From NCBI GenBank assembly GCA_946479895.1, contig CAMLHT010000004.1:1-30611 (forward strand): 30,611 nt of DNA, in the 5' to 3' direction. The translations under genes were made by a program, and so were the position numbers. This document shows positions 12,768 to 21,817 of the stretch, one piece after another (within the stretch, counting starts at the first letter, position 1; every line of letters begins with the position of its first letter). The notes beneath the pieces were generated by a model. It had not been told where the DNA came from, made no database searches, and was given only the letters and a program-made list of their open reading frames with translations. Source of the DNA: an uncultured Gemmatimonadota bacterium. Lineage in GTDB: Bacteria; Gemmatimonadota; Gemmatimonadetes; Gemmatimonadales; Gemmatimonadaceae.

Positions 12768-15443
12768 TCAGGGAATCGGGGTGGTGCGCAGGCCGGCCGA
12801 CAGCAGGTTCACGAAGAGTCGCGCGGCGCCTGGGTTTCCGCCGGGCAGCTGACGGAAGAAGGACAGGGTCGTGTAAATGAAGGTACCCCGGCCCAGTGGC
12901 GCCACGAGCAGGGCGCCGCGGTTGGGCGGCTCGCCGGCGTCGTGCATCTCGAGGAGCGCCTTCCATGACGGGTCGAACGAGCGCGGCATGTACAGCGCGC
13001 GCTCCTGCCCCCATTCCTCGAAGTCGGCGGTGGTGATGCGGTTGGGCGTCGTCATCAGACGGTGCGCCGGGTCGAGGATCGTCACCGCGGCCGCTTCGTC
13101 GGTGACGCGATCGGCGGGGCTCGCCAGGGTGACGGGGAACGGCAACACGCCGGGCCTCGCCGGGTTCTGCGCGTACTGGACGACTACCGTCCCGCCCCGC
13201 CGCGCGAAGCGCTGCACGGCGGCGGCGTTCTCCGCGACCGCCGGAATCGCCTCGTAGGCGCGCGGCCCGATCACGAGCGTCGTGTACGCCGCGGTATCGA
13301 GCATCGGCAGCGCGTCCGGCGAGAGCGTCTTCACCGACACGCCGAGCTGCTCGAGCATCGGCTGCACGTTGTCGCCGACGCCGCGCACGTAGGCCACCCT
13401 GAGCCCCGCCGGAATCGTCACGTCGACCGCCGAGAGATACATCTCGGGCGGCTGATAGTAGCGAATCGGCGCGATGTGCTCGTACTCGAGGTCGACGATG
13501 CCCTGCTGGTAGAATCCTCGCCTGTCGGTGACGCCGGCGGCGACCGTGTAGGCATCCTGCGGAACGCGGCCCTGCAGCCGGAAGAACACGCTGCCCTTGC
13601 CGAAGGGGGGAAGGACCAGCCGGCGGTAGCTGCTGTCCGCGCGCAGACCGCGCGGCAGGCCGAGCTGCACGTTGACGGTGTCCGGCCTGCTCAGCGCCGA
13701 CGTCACCTCGACGCGAACGCCGCGGTCGACCGGCCGGTTCGCGCGCACGTACTCGACCGTGCTCTGGAAGACGCTCGTGATGCGCGGAACGCCGACCATG
13801 GGATGCCGGCGCTCGCCGCGCGCGGGGTCGGCGAACCGGTACACGATCGGTGACGACGCCTTGACGAGCGCGCCGCCGACCATGGCCGCCATGTCGACGC
13901 CGGCGAACCGGAGGCGGTCGTCCCCGGTCAGCATCTCTTCCGGGAGCCGCCCGCGCTTGCCGCCCGCCTGGTCCTGGAGGTCGTAGACCGAGTAACGCTT
14001 GTCCGTCCCGTATTTCATCCACCACGGATACGTCACCACCGGCACCTCGAGATGGCCGGCAAGGCGCAGCGTGCTGTCGGGCAGGACGTTCAGCTCACCC
14101 TCGGTGACGGCGGCGCTGGCCGTGTCGGCCCACACCGAGCCGAACACGACGCGCACCGGCGCATCGCCGCGGTTGTAGAGGGCGACGGTGACGTCCACGG
14201 TGTCGCCGACCGCCACCTTTTCCCGCGCGGCGTAGGCCTCGACGGAAACGCCGGCCGCCTGGAGCAGCGCCCTGGACGCCCTGTCCCGCGTGGTCGCGAT
14301 GGCGTCGGTGAAATCGCTCTCGAGCCGGCAGCCTTCGTTGAAGTTGTGACAGCTCGGCCCGGCCTCGCCTGCCAGCCGATAGACCTGCCCAAGCAGCGGC
14401 ACCATCGCCTGAGGATGGGCCGCGTCGAAGGCGCGTTGCGCGCTCCCGATCGCGACCAGCATCGAGTCGAGGTAGGGCCGGAGCCGGGGAGGCAGGTTCG
14501 CGAACCGGCCCCACGTCGTGTCGATGCCGGCAAAGAGCGCGGTGTCGGTCGCGGAAGTCAGGCCCACGCGTGAGGTGTCGAGGGTCAGCCCGTCCCAGAG
14601 CGCGCCGGCGGGCAGGATCATGCCCATTCCCTGGGAGCGGTGCTGTGACCGGCTCATCGCCGCCAGCTCGGCGTACGACCGCCCGAAGAGCGGATTGTAT
14701 TCGCCGACGTTGAACTTCACGTTGCCCGGGCTGTCGTTCGCGTCGGACGACACCGAGAAGCCGCCGCGCACGCGGGCGACCCTGTAGAACTTCAGTGGCG
14801 CCCAGGGAGCCGGCATCCCGCCCACTTCACGAAAGCGCGTCGAATCGGCGGCCGCCTCGAATCCGTCCTTCGCGATCACGCCGGCGTACTGGTGGTGACC
14901 GTGGCCGTCGGCGTCCGTCCCCGTCCACATCGACACGATCACGTGCGGCCGGAACGAACGGATGATCGCCACGACGTCGCGGAGGATCAGCTCGCGCGGC
15001 CACCGCTCGCTCGTCTCGGCCAGGCTCTTCGAGAACCCGAAGTCCACCGCCCGCGTGAAATACTGATGGCCGCCGTCGATGCGGCGCGCCGCCAGCAGCT
15101 CCTCGGTGCGAATCTGCCCCAGCGCGTACCCCAGCTCGTTGCCGATGAGGTTCTGCCCGCCCTCGCCGCGCGTGAGGGACAGGTACGCGGTCTCGACGTG
15201 CCGGCCGCGCGCGAGCCACGAGATGAGATAGGTGTCCTCGTCGTCGGGGTGCCCTCCGATCACGAGCACGCGTGTGTTGACGCCCAGCCCCTGCACGAGA
15301 TCTCCGAGCGCGGCGGCCCCGACGGGCTGCTGCGCGCGCGCTGGCGCGGCGGCGACGGCCAGCGCTGTCATCCCGAGCGTCGCGAGGGACCTGCTCCACC
15401 GGGAAGCAGATCCCTCGCTGCGCCGGAGACGACTCCGGCTCAC
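12768..15443 (-). CDS. Exported PIG-L (LmbE-like) deacetylase, large multidomain form
   Basis: This 891-residue protein has a signal peptide (Arg-rich n-region, core LATLGMTALAVAAAP, cleavage after ARA near 37) and an N-terminal PIG-L domain at about 55-230. The zinc motif GGHPDDED is at 63-70 and the second, GHGHHQ, at about 180-185, matching the HPDDE and HxxH elements of N-acetylglucosaminyl deacetylases. The remaining ~650 residues contain beta-sandwich-like segments and a glutamine-amidotransferase-like tail (VLVIGPRAYEAIP region), as in large PIG-L proteins of Gemmatimonadota and Bacteroidota. It probably acts on an acetylated amino sugar in the periplasm, which is inference. The GTG at 15443 overlaps the dehydrogenase stop as GTGA and has AGGAG upstream; the alternative ATG at 15371 would leave a signal peptide without positive charge. 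Residues ~5-25 are encoded by a palindromic repeat. Confidence 0.85.
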   Translation of the reverse strand: MSRSRLRRSEGSASRWSRSLATLGMTALAVAAAPARAQQPVGAAALGDLVQGLGVNTRVLVIGGHPDDEDTYLISWLARGRHVETAYLSLTRGEGGQNLIGNELGYALGQIRTEELLAARRIDGGHQYFTRAVDFGFSKSLAETSERWPRELILRDVVAIIRSFRPHVIVSMWTGTDADGHGHHQYAGVIAKDGFEAAADSTRFREVGGMPAPWAPLKFYRVARVRGGFSVSSDANDSPGNVKFNVGEYNPLFGRSYAELAAMSRSQHRSQGMGMILPAGALWDGLTLDTSRVGLTSATDTALFAGIDTTWGRFANLPPRLRPYLDSMLVAIGSAQRAFDAAHPQAMVPLLGQVYRLAGEAGPSCHNFNEGCRLESDFTDAIATTRDRASRALLQAAGVSVEAYAAREKVAVGDTVDVTVALYNRGDAPVRVVFGSVWADTASAAVTEGELNVLPDSTLRLAGHLEVPVVTYPWWMKYGTDKRYSVYDLQDQAGGKRGRLPEEMLTGDDRLRFAGVDMAAMVGGALVKASSPIVYRFADPARGERRHPMVGVPRITSVFQSTVEYVRANRPVDRGVRVEVTSALSRPDTVNVQLGLPRGLRADSSYRRLVLPPFGKGSVFFRLQGRVPQDAYTVAAGVTDRRGFYQQGIVDLEYEHIAPIRYYQPPEMYLSAVDVTIPAGLRVAYVRGVGDNVQPMLEQLGVSVKTLSPDALPMLDTAAYTTLVIGPRAYEAIPAVAENAAAVQRFARRGGTVVVQYAQNPARPGVLPFPVTLASPADRVTDEAAAVTILDPAHRLMTTPNRITTADFEEWGQERALYMPRSFDPSWKALLEMHDAGEPPNRGALLVAPLGRGTFIYTTLSFFRQLPGGNPGAARLFVNLLSAGLRTTPIP
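15374..15426. repeat. REP-like palindrome inside the start of the PIG-L gene
   Basis: CGAGCGTCGCGAGGGACCTGCT (first half 15374-15395) is complementary to 15405-15426 at 17 of 22 positions, with a 9-base loop. The sequence resembles the intergenic palindromes that, when translated, give strings such as RSEGSASR..SRSLATLGMT in many environmental genomes. Here it is in frame with the PIG-L signal peptide. Confidence 0.7.
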
Positions 15444-18238
15444 CGCGGCGCTCCGGCTCCTGCCTTGCCTTCGTCGCTGGTGCTCCTCGGGCCAAGCTTC
15501 CGGCTCGGCGCCGGCGTGAGCACCTCGGACACGATCTTCGCCTGCATCACGTCGTGGTCGCTCTTGTGGCCTTCCGCCGGGCTCGCCCGCTCGGGGCGGC
15601 CGATGTAGCGCAGCATCGGCATCGTGCCGATGGACGCGCGAAGCCGCGGCTGCACGTACGTCCAGGCGCCCATGTTCTTCGGCTCCTCCTGCGCCCAGAC
15701 CACTTCCTCGACGTTCGGGTACATGTCCACGATCTTCGACACGTCGCGCGGCCAGGGATAGAGCTCCTCGATGCGCACGATCGCCACCGACGCCGGACGC
15801 TCCTTCTCCGTGAGGTCGTAGTAGATCTTCCCGCTGCAGAAGACGAGGCGCGTCACCTGCTCCGGGGACCGGGCCGCGACCTCGTCATCGAGGAGCGGCT
15901 GGAACTGGCCGGTCGCGACATGATCGAGCTTCGACGCGGCGGCCGGCAGGCGCAGCAGCGACTTGGGCTGCATCAGGATCAGCGGCCGCTGCTCGCCGGC
16001 CATCGCCTGGCGGCGCAGGATGTGGAAGTACTGCGCCGGCGTGGACGGAGCCGCGACGGTGATGTTGCCCTCGGCGCAGAGCTGGAGGAAGCGCTCGAGA
16101 CGCGCGCTCGAGTGCTCGGGTCCCTGGCCCTCGTAGCCATGCGGCAGCAGCATCACGATGCCGGAATCCTGGCGCCATTTGGCGCGCCCGGCGGCGATGA
16201 ACTGGTCGATGACCGGCTGGGCGACGTTCACGAAGTCGCCGAACTGGGCCTCCCAGAGAACGAGTTGTCCAGTGCCGGCGGCGCCGACACTAAACCCGTA
16301 CTCGAAGCCCAGCACCGCGGTCTCCGACAGCGGGCTGTTGTAGATCTCGAACGGCGCGCGCGCCTGGGGCAGGTTCTTCAGCGGCGTGTACACCTCGCCC
16401 GTGCTCGTGTCGTGCAGCACGGTCTGGCGGTGCGAGAACGTGCCGCGCTCCGCGTCCTGGCCGGTGATGCGAACGCCGACCCCGTCGGTGAGCAGCGACG
16501 CGAACGCCAGCGCTTCCGCGTGGCCCCAGTCGATCGCCTCCTGGAGCGCCTCGCGGCGCCGCGGCAGGGTGCGCTGGATCGTCGGGTGCAGCTTGAACGT
16601 CGAGGGCCAGGAGAGCAGCTGCTCGTTGAGCGAGACCAGCTTCTCCGCCTTGACGGCGGTCTCGATCGCGGGCGACTCGTACGGCCCGGACTTCGGCGGC
16701 TCCGCGTGACCGGTGTGGTCGGCGAAGTCCTTCTTCATCTCCTCGTACGTCTTCTGGAGCATCGCCCGGAAATCGTCGTCGAGCCGTTTCACCTCGTCGT
16801 CGCTGACGATGCGCTCGCGCACGAGGCGGCTGCCCCACACTTCGCGCGGCGTCGGATGCCCGGCGATCTCCTGGTAGAGCTTCGGCTGCGTGAAGCTCGG
16901 CTGGTCGGACTCGTTGTGGCCGTGGCGGCGATAGCCGACGATGTCGATGACGAAGTCCTTGCCGAACTTCGCGCGGTAGGCGAGCGCGAGGCGCGTCGCC
17001 TGGATGCCCGCCTCGGCGTCGTCGCCGTTGACGTGGATGATCGGGATGTCGAAGCCCTTCGCCAGGTCGCTGGCGAAGCGCGTCGAGCGCGAATCGATCG
17101 GGTCGGTGGTGAAGCCGACCTGGTTGTTCGCGATCAGGTGGATCGTGCCGCCCACGCGGAACCCGCGCAGCATCGTCATGTTCAGCGTCTCGGCGACCAC
17201 GCCCTCGCCGGGGAACGAGGCGTCCCCGTGCACGACGACGGGCAGGACCTTCGCCTCCTCGCGCCGCGAGGCCGAGCGCTGCCGGGCGCGCGCCATCCCC
17301 ATCACGACGGGGTTCACGAACTCGAGGTGGCTCGGATTCGGGGCAAGCTCGATGTTCACGGTCGCGCCGTCGACCTCACGCTTCGTCTGGCCGCCGAGGT
17401 GGTACTTCACGTCGCCGGTGTCGCTCTCCGAGTTCGCGTCCGGAAAATGGCCGTCGAATTCCTCGAGGAGCGTCCGGTACGGCTTGCCGATGATGTGCGT
17501 GAGGACGTTCAGGCGGCCGCGATGGGCCATGCCGATGACGACGTTCCTGGCGCCGGCGCGCGCGCCGGCGGCGATCGCCTCGTCGATCATGGGCACGAGC
17601 AGGTCCACGCCCTCGATCGAGAACCGCTTCATGCTCACGAAGGCCTTGCCGAGGAAGCGCTCGAGCCCGTCGACCTGGGTGAGGCGCTGGAGGATCGCCT
17701 TCTTCTCGTCGGCGGTGAGCTTCACGGTCGCGGCGCCCGACTCGAGCTGCTGGTGCAGCCACAGCCGTTCCGCGTCGTTCCCGAGGTGATCGAACTCGCA
17801 GGCGAGGCTGCCGCTGTACGTCTCGCGCAGGCTGCGCACGAAATCCGCGGCGGTGCCCTGGCTGCCGCCGACGGCGGACGCCGGCAGCTTCTCGAGCTCG
17901 GCCTCGGTGACGCCGTGGAATTCGGCCTTCAGCTCCGGCGAGCCAGGCGGCGCCGATCCCAGCGGATCGATGGCCACCGCGAGGTGGCCGAATCGCCTGA
18001 TCGCGGCCACGAGGGCGGCCGCTCCGGCGGCGATGCGCAGCAGCGACGCGTCGGCGGATGGTGCAGAGGTGGAAGACGAGGCGGGCGTTCCGGCAATGGC
18101 GCTGCCGGAGAGGCTCTGCGCGAAGCGGAAGAACTGCCGCCAGCTTTCGTCGACTGAATCCGGGTTCTTTCGAAACGCCTCGAACTGTTCGGCGATGTAG
18201 CCGTCGTTGAAGACGCTCGTGATTGGTAAGTCGCTCAC
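15440..18238 (-). CDS. sucA: 2-oxoglutarate dehydrogenase E1 component
   Basis: This 932-residue, thiamin-diphosphate-dependent enzyme decarboxylates 2-oxoglutarate in the TCA cycle and passes the succinyl group to the E2 lipoyl domain. Visible family features are the N-terminal E2-binding segment SVFNDGYIAEQFEAFRKNP (9-27), MAHRGRLNVL at 237-246, GDVKYHLG at ~275, HGDASFPGEGVVAETLNM at 337-354, NNQVGFTTDP at 371-380, NGDDAEA at 404-410, GYRRHGHNESDQPSFTQP at 435-452, and near the C-terminus WAQEEPKNMGAW. An Ala/Ser-rich linker follows the first 40 residues. The GTG at 18238 is chosen because it begins the conserved N-terminus and gives normal family length; extension to 18457 reads through unrelated sequence. 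No E2 (sucB) or E3 gene lies next to it. Confidence 0.95.
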   Translation of the reverse strand: MSDLPITSVFNDGYIAEQFEAFRKNPDSVDESWRQFFRFAQSLSGSAIAGTPASSSTSAPSADASLLRIAAGAAALVAAIRRFGHLAVAIDPLGSAPPGSPELKAEFHGVTEAELEKLPASAVGGSQGTAADFVRSLRETYSGSLACEFDHLGNDAERLWLHQQLESGAATVKLTADEKKAILQRLTQVDGLERFLGKAFVSMKRFSIEGVDLLVPMIDEAIAAGARAGARNVVIGMAHRGRLNVLTHIIGKPYRTLLEEFDGHFPDANSESDTGDVKYHLGGQTKREVDGATVNIELAPNPSHLEFVNPVVMGMARARQRSASRREEAKVLPVVVHGDASFPGEGVVAETLNMTMLRGFRVGGTIHLIANNQVGFTTDPIDSRSTRFASDLAKGFDIPIIHVNGDDAEAGIQATRLALAYRAKFGKDFVIDIVGYRRHGHNESDQPSFTQPKLYQEIAGHPTPREVWGSRLVRERIVSDDEVKRLDDDFRAMLQKTYEEMKKDFADHTGHAEPPKSGPYESPAIETAVKAEKLVSLNEQLLSWPSTFKLHPTIQRTLPRRREALQEAIDWGHAEALAFASLLTDGVGVRITGQDAERGTFSHRQTVLHDTSTGEVYTPLKNLPQARAPFEIYNSPLSETAVLGFEYGFSVGAAGTGQLVLWEAQFGDFVNVAQPVIDQFIAAGRAKWRQDSGIVMLLPHGYEGQGPEHSSARLERFLQLCAEGNITVAAPSTPAQYFHILRRQAMAGEQRPLILMQPKSLLRLPAAASKLDHVATGQFQPLLDDEVAARSPEQVTRLVFCSGKIYYDLTEKERPASVAIVRIEELYPWPRDVSKIVDMYPNVEEVVWAQEEPKNMGAWTYVQPRLRASIGTMPMLRYIGRPERASPAEGHKSDHDVMQAKIVSEVLTPAPSRKLGPRSTSDEGKAGAGAPR

Positions 18239-18305
18239 GCTTGCCAATTTAACGGGATCGCAAGGCGGTGTTGCAGCCCGGCCCCGGCGGCCTGTCGGCC
18301 CGGCC

Positions 18306-19508
18306 CTACGTCGCTTGGCGCGGCAGCTCGAGCGTGAACGTCGCGCCGCGGCCGGCCTGTGAATCAAGCTCGATCCGCCCGCCGAGGAGTCGCGCGAGCT
18401 GGCTCGAGATGTAGAGCCCGAGACCGGTTCCGCCGTGCCGGCGCGTGAGGCCGGCATCCACTTGCGCGAACGGCTTGAACAGGTGCGCCTGCTTGGCGCG
18501 CGGGATCCCGATGCCGGAGTCGATCACGGCGATCCGGACGTGGGTCGGGGAGACCGTCGCGACGAGGCGGACGCCGCCCTCGTCGGTGAACTTGACGGCG
18601 TTGCCGGCGAGGTTGATGAGGATCTGCCGGGCGCGATCGATGTCCGTCGTGAGCCGCAGCGTCGGGTCGGGAAGCTCGACCTCGAAGCCGATGTTCTTCT
18701 GGCGGGCCAGCGGCTCCGCCACGGCCGCCACCGCCCGGATCAGGTCCGCGAGCAGGAACTCGGTGGGCCGGATCACCTCGTGGCCCATCTCCAGGTTCGA
18801 GTAGACGAGCACGTCCTCGATCAGCGCCGTGAGGTGCTGGGTGACCGACCGCATGCGCTCGAGCACGTCCCGCTGCGGCTCGCTGATGGGCCCGAGGACT
18901 TCGTCGACGAGGAGCTCCTCGTAGCCCGTCAGCGCGGTGAGGGGAGTGCGCAGCTCGTGGGAGATGGTCGCGAGAAAGCGCCCCTTGGCGGCGTCGGCCG
19001 CCCGCGCCTGCTCGAGCAGCTCCGATTTCCAGAGCGCCAGCGCGGCATGGTCGGAGATGAGCCGCAGCCGCTCCTTCTCGGCCTGGCTGAACGGGCGCGT
19101 GCCGGGCTCGCGCGCGACCGCGAGGCCGCCGATCAGCGAGTCGTGCGCGACGAGGGGCGCGATCAGCATCGGCCCGATGCGGACTTCGGGCACGGCCCTC
19201 GTGATCGGCCGCGCGTCCGCCTGGACGTCGGTGACCGCGACGATGTCGCGCGTCGCCTGCATCTCCACGAGCAGCGACCCGCGCAGGGCGAAGCGCCGGC
19301 CCTGCGCCGGCGCCAGCATGCCGGAGGCCGAGAGGATGTCGCCGGTCTCGCCGTCGGACTTCACGACCGCGGCGCCGCTCGCGTCGCACTGCGACTGCGC
19401 CGCGTCGCACAGGATGCCGAGCAGCTCGCCGGTGTCGGCGACGGCAGCCATCTGTCGTGCGAGCAGCCGGAGCGCATCGCTCTCCGGCAGGCGTTCACGC
19501 AATTCCAT
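18306..19508 (-). CDS. GAF-domain sensor histidine kinase
   Basis: This 400-residue cytoplasmic kinase has an N-terminal GAF domain at about 20-165, then a HisKA domain with H-box FLATISHELRTPLTAL (His184). The ATPase domain has an N-box around ILINLAGNAVKF, G1 IDSGIGIP, F-box LFKPFAQVD and G2 GGTGLGLYIS. There is no membrane segment and no receiver. Start is the ATG at 19508; a TTG two codons upstream is also possible, and no ribosome-binding site decides between them. An 80-bp gap separates it from the Ser/Thr kinase gene upstream on the same strand, and no cognate regulator lies next to it. It may signal to a receiver elsewhere or act with the adjacent membrane kinase. The ligand of the GAF domain is unknown. 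Confidence 0.9.
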   Translation of the reverse strand: MELRERLPESDALRLLARQMAAVADTGELLGILCDAAQSQCDASGAAVVKSDGETGDILSASGMLAPAQGRRFALRGSLLVEMQATRDIVAVTDVQADARPITRAVPEVRIGPMLIAPLVAHDSLIGGLAVAREPGTRPFSQAEKERLRLISDHAALALWKSELLEQARAADAAKGRFLATISHELRTPLTALTGYEELLVDEVLGPISEPQRDVLERMRSVTQHLTALIEDVLVYSNLEMGHEVIRPTEFLLADLIRAVAAVAEPLARQKNIGFEVELPDPTLRLTTDIDRARQILINLAGNAVKFTDEGGVRLVATVSPTHVRIAVIDSGIGIPRAKQAHLFKPFAQVDAGLTRRHGGTGLGLYISSQLARLLGGRIELDSQAGRGATFTLELPRQAT

Positions 19509-19588
19509 GCTCAAAAGGTACGCCGTCCGCGAAGTCCGTACTCCGTCATCGACGCGCGATCATCACGCGATGCGTCATCCCGATCGGG

Positions 19589-21817
19589 TCACGCGCGGTC
19601 GAGAATTCCCAGGAACTCGAGCGCGGTGCGCGGCCGCTGCTCGCGATCCTTCTCCAGCGCCCGCATGATGGCCGCCGACAGCACCGGCGACACTTCGGCC
19701 ACCGACGCCCGCGGAGGGACCGGCGTTTCCGACAGCACCTTCCCGATCAAGGCGCCCGGCGTGTCGGCGACATGCGGGAGCTTGCCGGTGAGCGACTCGT
19801 AGAGCACGACGCCGGCGGAATAGAGGTCCGAGCGGCCGTCCAGCTCGTCACCGCGCAGCTGCTCCGGCGACATGTACTCCGGGGTGCCGACCACCATGCC
19901 GGCCTGGGTGTGGCCATCGGACCGCGCCTGGAGCCGCGCGATCCCGAAGTCCATCACCTTCAGCGTGCCGTCGGCCTCGACCACCATGTTCTGCGGCTTG
20001 ATGTCCCGATGGATCACCCCGGCCTCGTGCGCGACCTCGAGGGCGCGGCAGAGCTGCTTGCCGATGGAGATCACGGCGGCCGCCGGCAGCCGTCCGCGCG
20101 AGATGATCAGGTCCTTGAGCGAGCTGCCTTCCACGAATTCCATCGTGATGTAGTACAGCCCGTCCACCTCGCCGATGTCGTGCGTGCGGACGACGTTGCG
20201 GTGGGAGATGCGGCGCGCGAGGCGGATCTCGCTGCGGAAGCGGTCCAGCGCCGCGGGATCGCTCTCCATGAATTCCGGCCGCAGGGTCTTGATCGCGACG
20301 CTCTCCCCGAGCTCGCGATCGGTCGCCTTGTAGACCATCCCCATGCCGCCCGCGCCAAGGACTTTCCGGATCTCGTAGCGATTGGCGAGGATCTGGCCGG
20401 GCGCGAGCATCGTCCCGGTACCCATGCCGCGCGGGGCGGTCGTGTTCGTCGCGCCCATGCCCATCCGCTGGGCCTGCGCCTGGACGGTCTTGCCTCCGGT
20501 CGCGCTCTGGAGGAAGTCCACGAGCGACTGCTTCTCGCGCAGGTCCTCGAGGAGGAGGTTGAAGGCCGACGCGAGTGCGCCGATCTCCCCCTTCGCCGGG
20601 GGGATCGTGGCCGCGTAGTCTCCCTCCGCCGCGCGCGTGGCAGCGTCGACGAGCCCGCGCACCGGCCGGGTGATCTGCCGCGCGACACCGAACGAGATCA
20701 GGATCGCGAGCGCCAGCGCCACCGCGCCGGTGACCAGCACCGCCTTCTGCATCCGGCTGAAGGGCGCCAGCGCCTCGTCGCGATCGCGGAGCGCGACCAC
20801 GCCGCCGATCGGGCTCTCGGCCGCCGTGAGCAGCGGCTTCACGGTCCATACATAGGTATGGCCGTCGATCTCGTCGGCCTTCGCCATCGTCGAGCCCATG
20901 CTGGCATCCATCCGCATGGACATCATCATCTCACCCGTCGTCGCGGCGGTGTCCGCCTCCGCGCGGCTGGCCGTGATCAGGCTCGTGAGCGTGCGCGAGG
21001 TGTTCTCGCGGTCCACCAGGCGGCCCGTGGCGCCCGCGATCCGGACCGCGCCGCGCGAGTCGATCCCGAAGAACACGACTTCGCTGCCGGTGAGCTTCCG
21101 GATCTGCGCCGCGGTGGAATCGGTGAAGTTGCGGGAGAGCATCGCGACGCCCAGGAGCACGTCCTGCCCCGCCCCGCGAATGGGGATCGCGACGGCATCG
21201 AAGAGCGTCGAGTCGTTGATGACGCCGAAGCCGTGGGAGATCTCGCCGTTGAGCGCGCGCCCGATCAGCGGCGACTCGCTGAGATCCACGGCGGGCGCGT
21301 CGGGCTTGTCGCTCCGCGCGAGCAGGATGCCGTTGCGATCGATGAGCTGCACCCACGACGCGCCGGTCTCCTCGACCATCACCTGGGCGATGTCGAGGAA
21401 GTTTCCGGAGTCGAGCGGCGCGGCGCCCTTCGGCAGGCTGTCGAGGCCCGTCGCTTCCATGCGGGCGCGCTGGTCGGGATTCGAGAAGAAGATCCGGCCC
21501 TTGTCGGCCAGGTTCTTCTCGTCGGCCCTGATGAGCTCCGAGATGAGCGCGGCGGTCTGCCCGAGGCCGGCGTCGACACTGTTCTGCGCCGACGCCTGCG
21601 ACGCCTTTCCGCCGACGAAGAGTGTGCCGAGCAGGACGAGCAGCACCGTTCCCGCGACGGCGAGAAAGATCTTCGTCCGCAGGGAGAGGCCGCTGATCTT
21701 CATGACCTTCGCCGGCGCGGGGGCCGGCGTGGTCGGTGAGTCAGGGCCGGCGGCCGCGCGCGGGAGCGGGGTCGTCGGGCCGAACGGGTCGACCGGCGGG
21801 ATCGTCGGCGTGGTCAA
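19589..21817 (-). CDS. Membrane sensor Ser/Thr protein kinase (Cache-like, HAMP, kinase)
   Basis: This 742-residue protein has a Pro-rich cytoplasmic N-terminus (1-38), TM1 at about 50-68, and an extracytoplasmic sensor resembling a Cache/CHASE-type fold (70-355). TM2 is at about 358-377 and HAMP at about 379-431, followed by a linker and a C-terminal Hanks-type kinase domain (about 481-740). Kinase motifs are the Gly loop GAGGMGMVY (488-496), VAIK Lys510, HRDIKPQN 603-610, DFG 623-625 and the APE-equivalent SPE at about 650. All catalytic residues are present. The order sensor-HAMP-kinase mirrors a histidine kinase, unlike PknB-type proteins with an extracellular C-terminus. A Met-rich patch (EMMMSMRMDASMGSTM, 296-311) lies in the sensor. 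Start is the TTG at 21817, overlapping the cupredoxin stop as TTGA. Confidence 0.9.
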   Translation of the reverse strand: MTTPTIPPVDPFGPTTPLPRAAAGPDSPTTPAPAPAKVMKISGLSLRTKIFLAVAGTVLLVLLGTLFVGGKASQASAQNSVDAGLGQTAALISELIRADEKNLADKGRIFFSNPDQRARMEATGLDSLPKGAAPLDSGNFLDIAQVMVEETGASWVQLIDRNGILLARSDKPDAPAVDLSESPLIGRALNGEISHGFGVINDSTLFDAVAIPIRGAGQDVLLGVAMLSRNFTDSTAAQIRKLTGSEVVFFGIDSRGAVRIAGATGRLVDRENTSRTLTSLITASRAEADTAATTGEMMMSMRMDASMGSTMAKADEIDGHTYVWTVKPLLTAAESPIGGVVALRDRDEALAPFSRMQKAVLVTGAVALALAILISFGVARQITRPVRGLVDAATRAAEGDYAATIPPAKGEIGALASAFNLLLEDLREKQSLVDFLQSATGGKTVQAQAQRMGMGATNTTAPRGMGTGTMLAPGQILANRYEIRKVLGAGGMGMVYKATDRELGESVAIKTLRPEFMESDPAALDRFRSEIRLARRISHRNVVRTHDIGEVDGLYYITMEFVEGSSLKDLIISRGRLPAAAVISIGKQLCRALEVAHEAGVIHRDIKPQNMVVEADGTLKVMDFGIARLQARSDGHTQAGMVVGTPEYMSPEQLRGDELDGRSDLYSAGVVLYESLTGKLPHVADTPGALIGKVLSETPVPPRASVAEVSPVLSAAIMRALEKDREQRPRTALEFLGILDRA

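Noticed and set aside
15554..18157. An 867-codon open frame on the plus strand opposite the dehydrogenase E1 gene
   Set aside because: Its translation is Arg/Ala/Val/His-rich with no domain or signal, as expected for the antisense frame of a high-GC gene. The E1 protein on the other strand is unmistakable.
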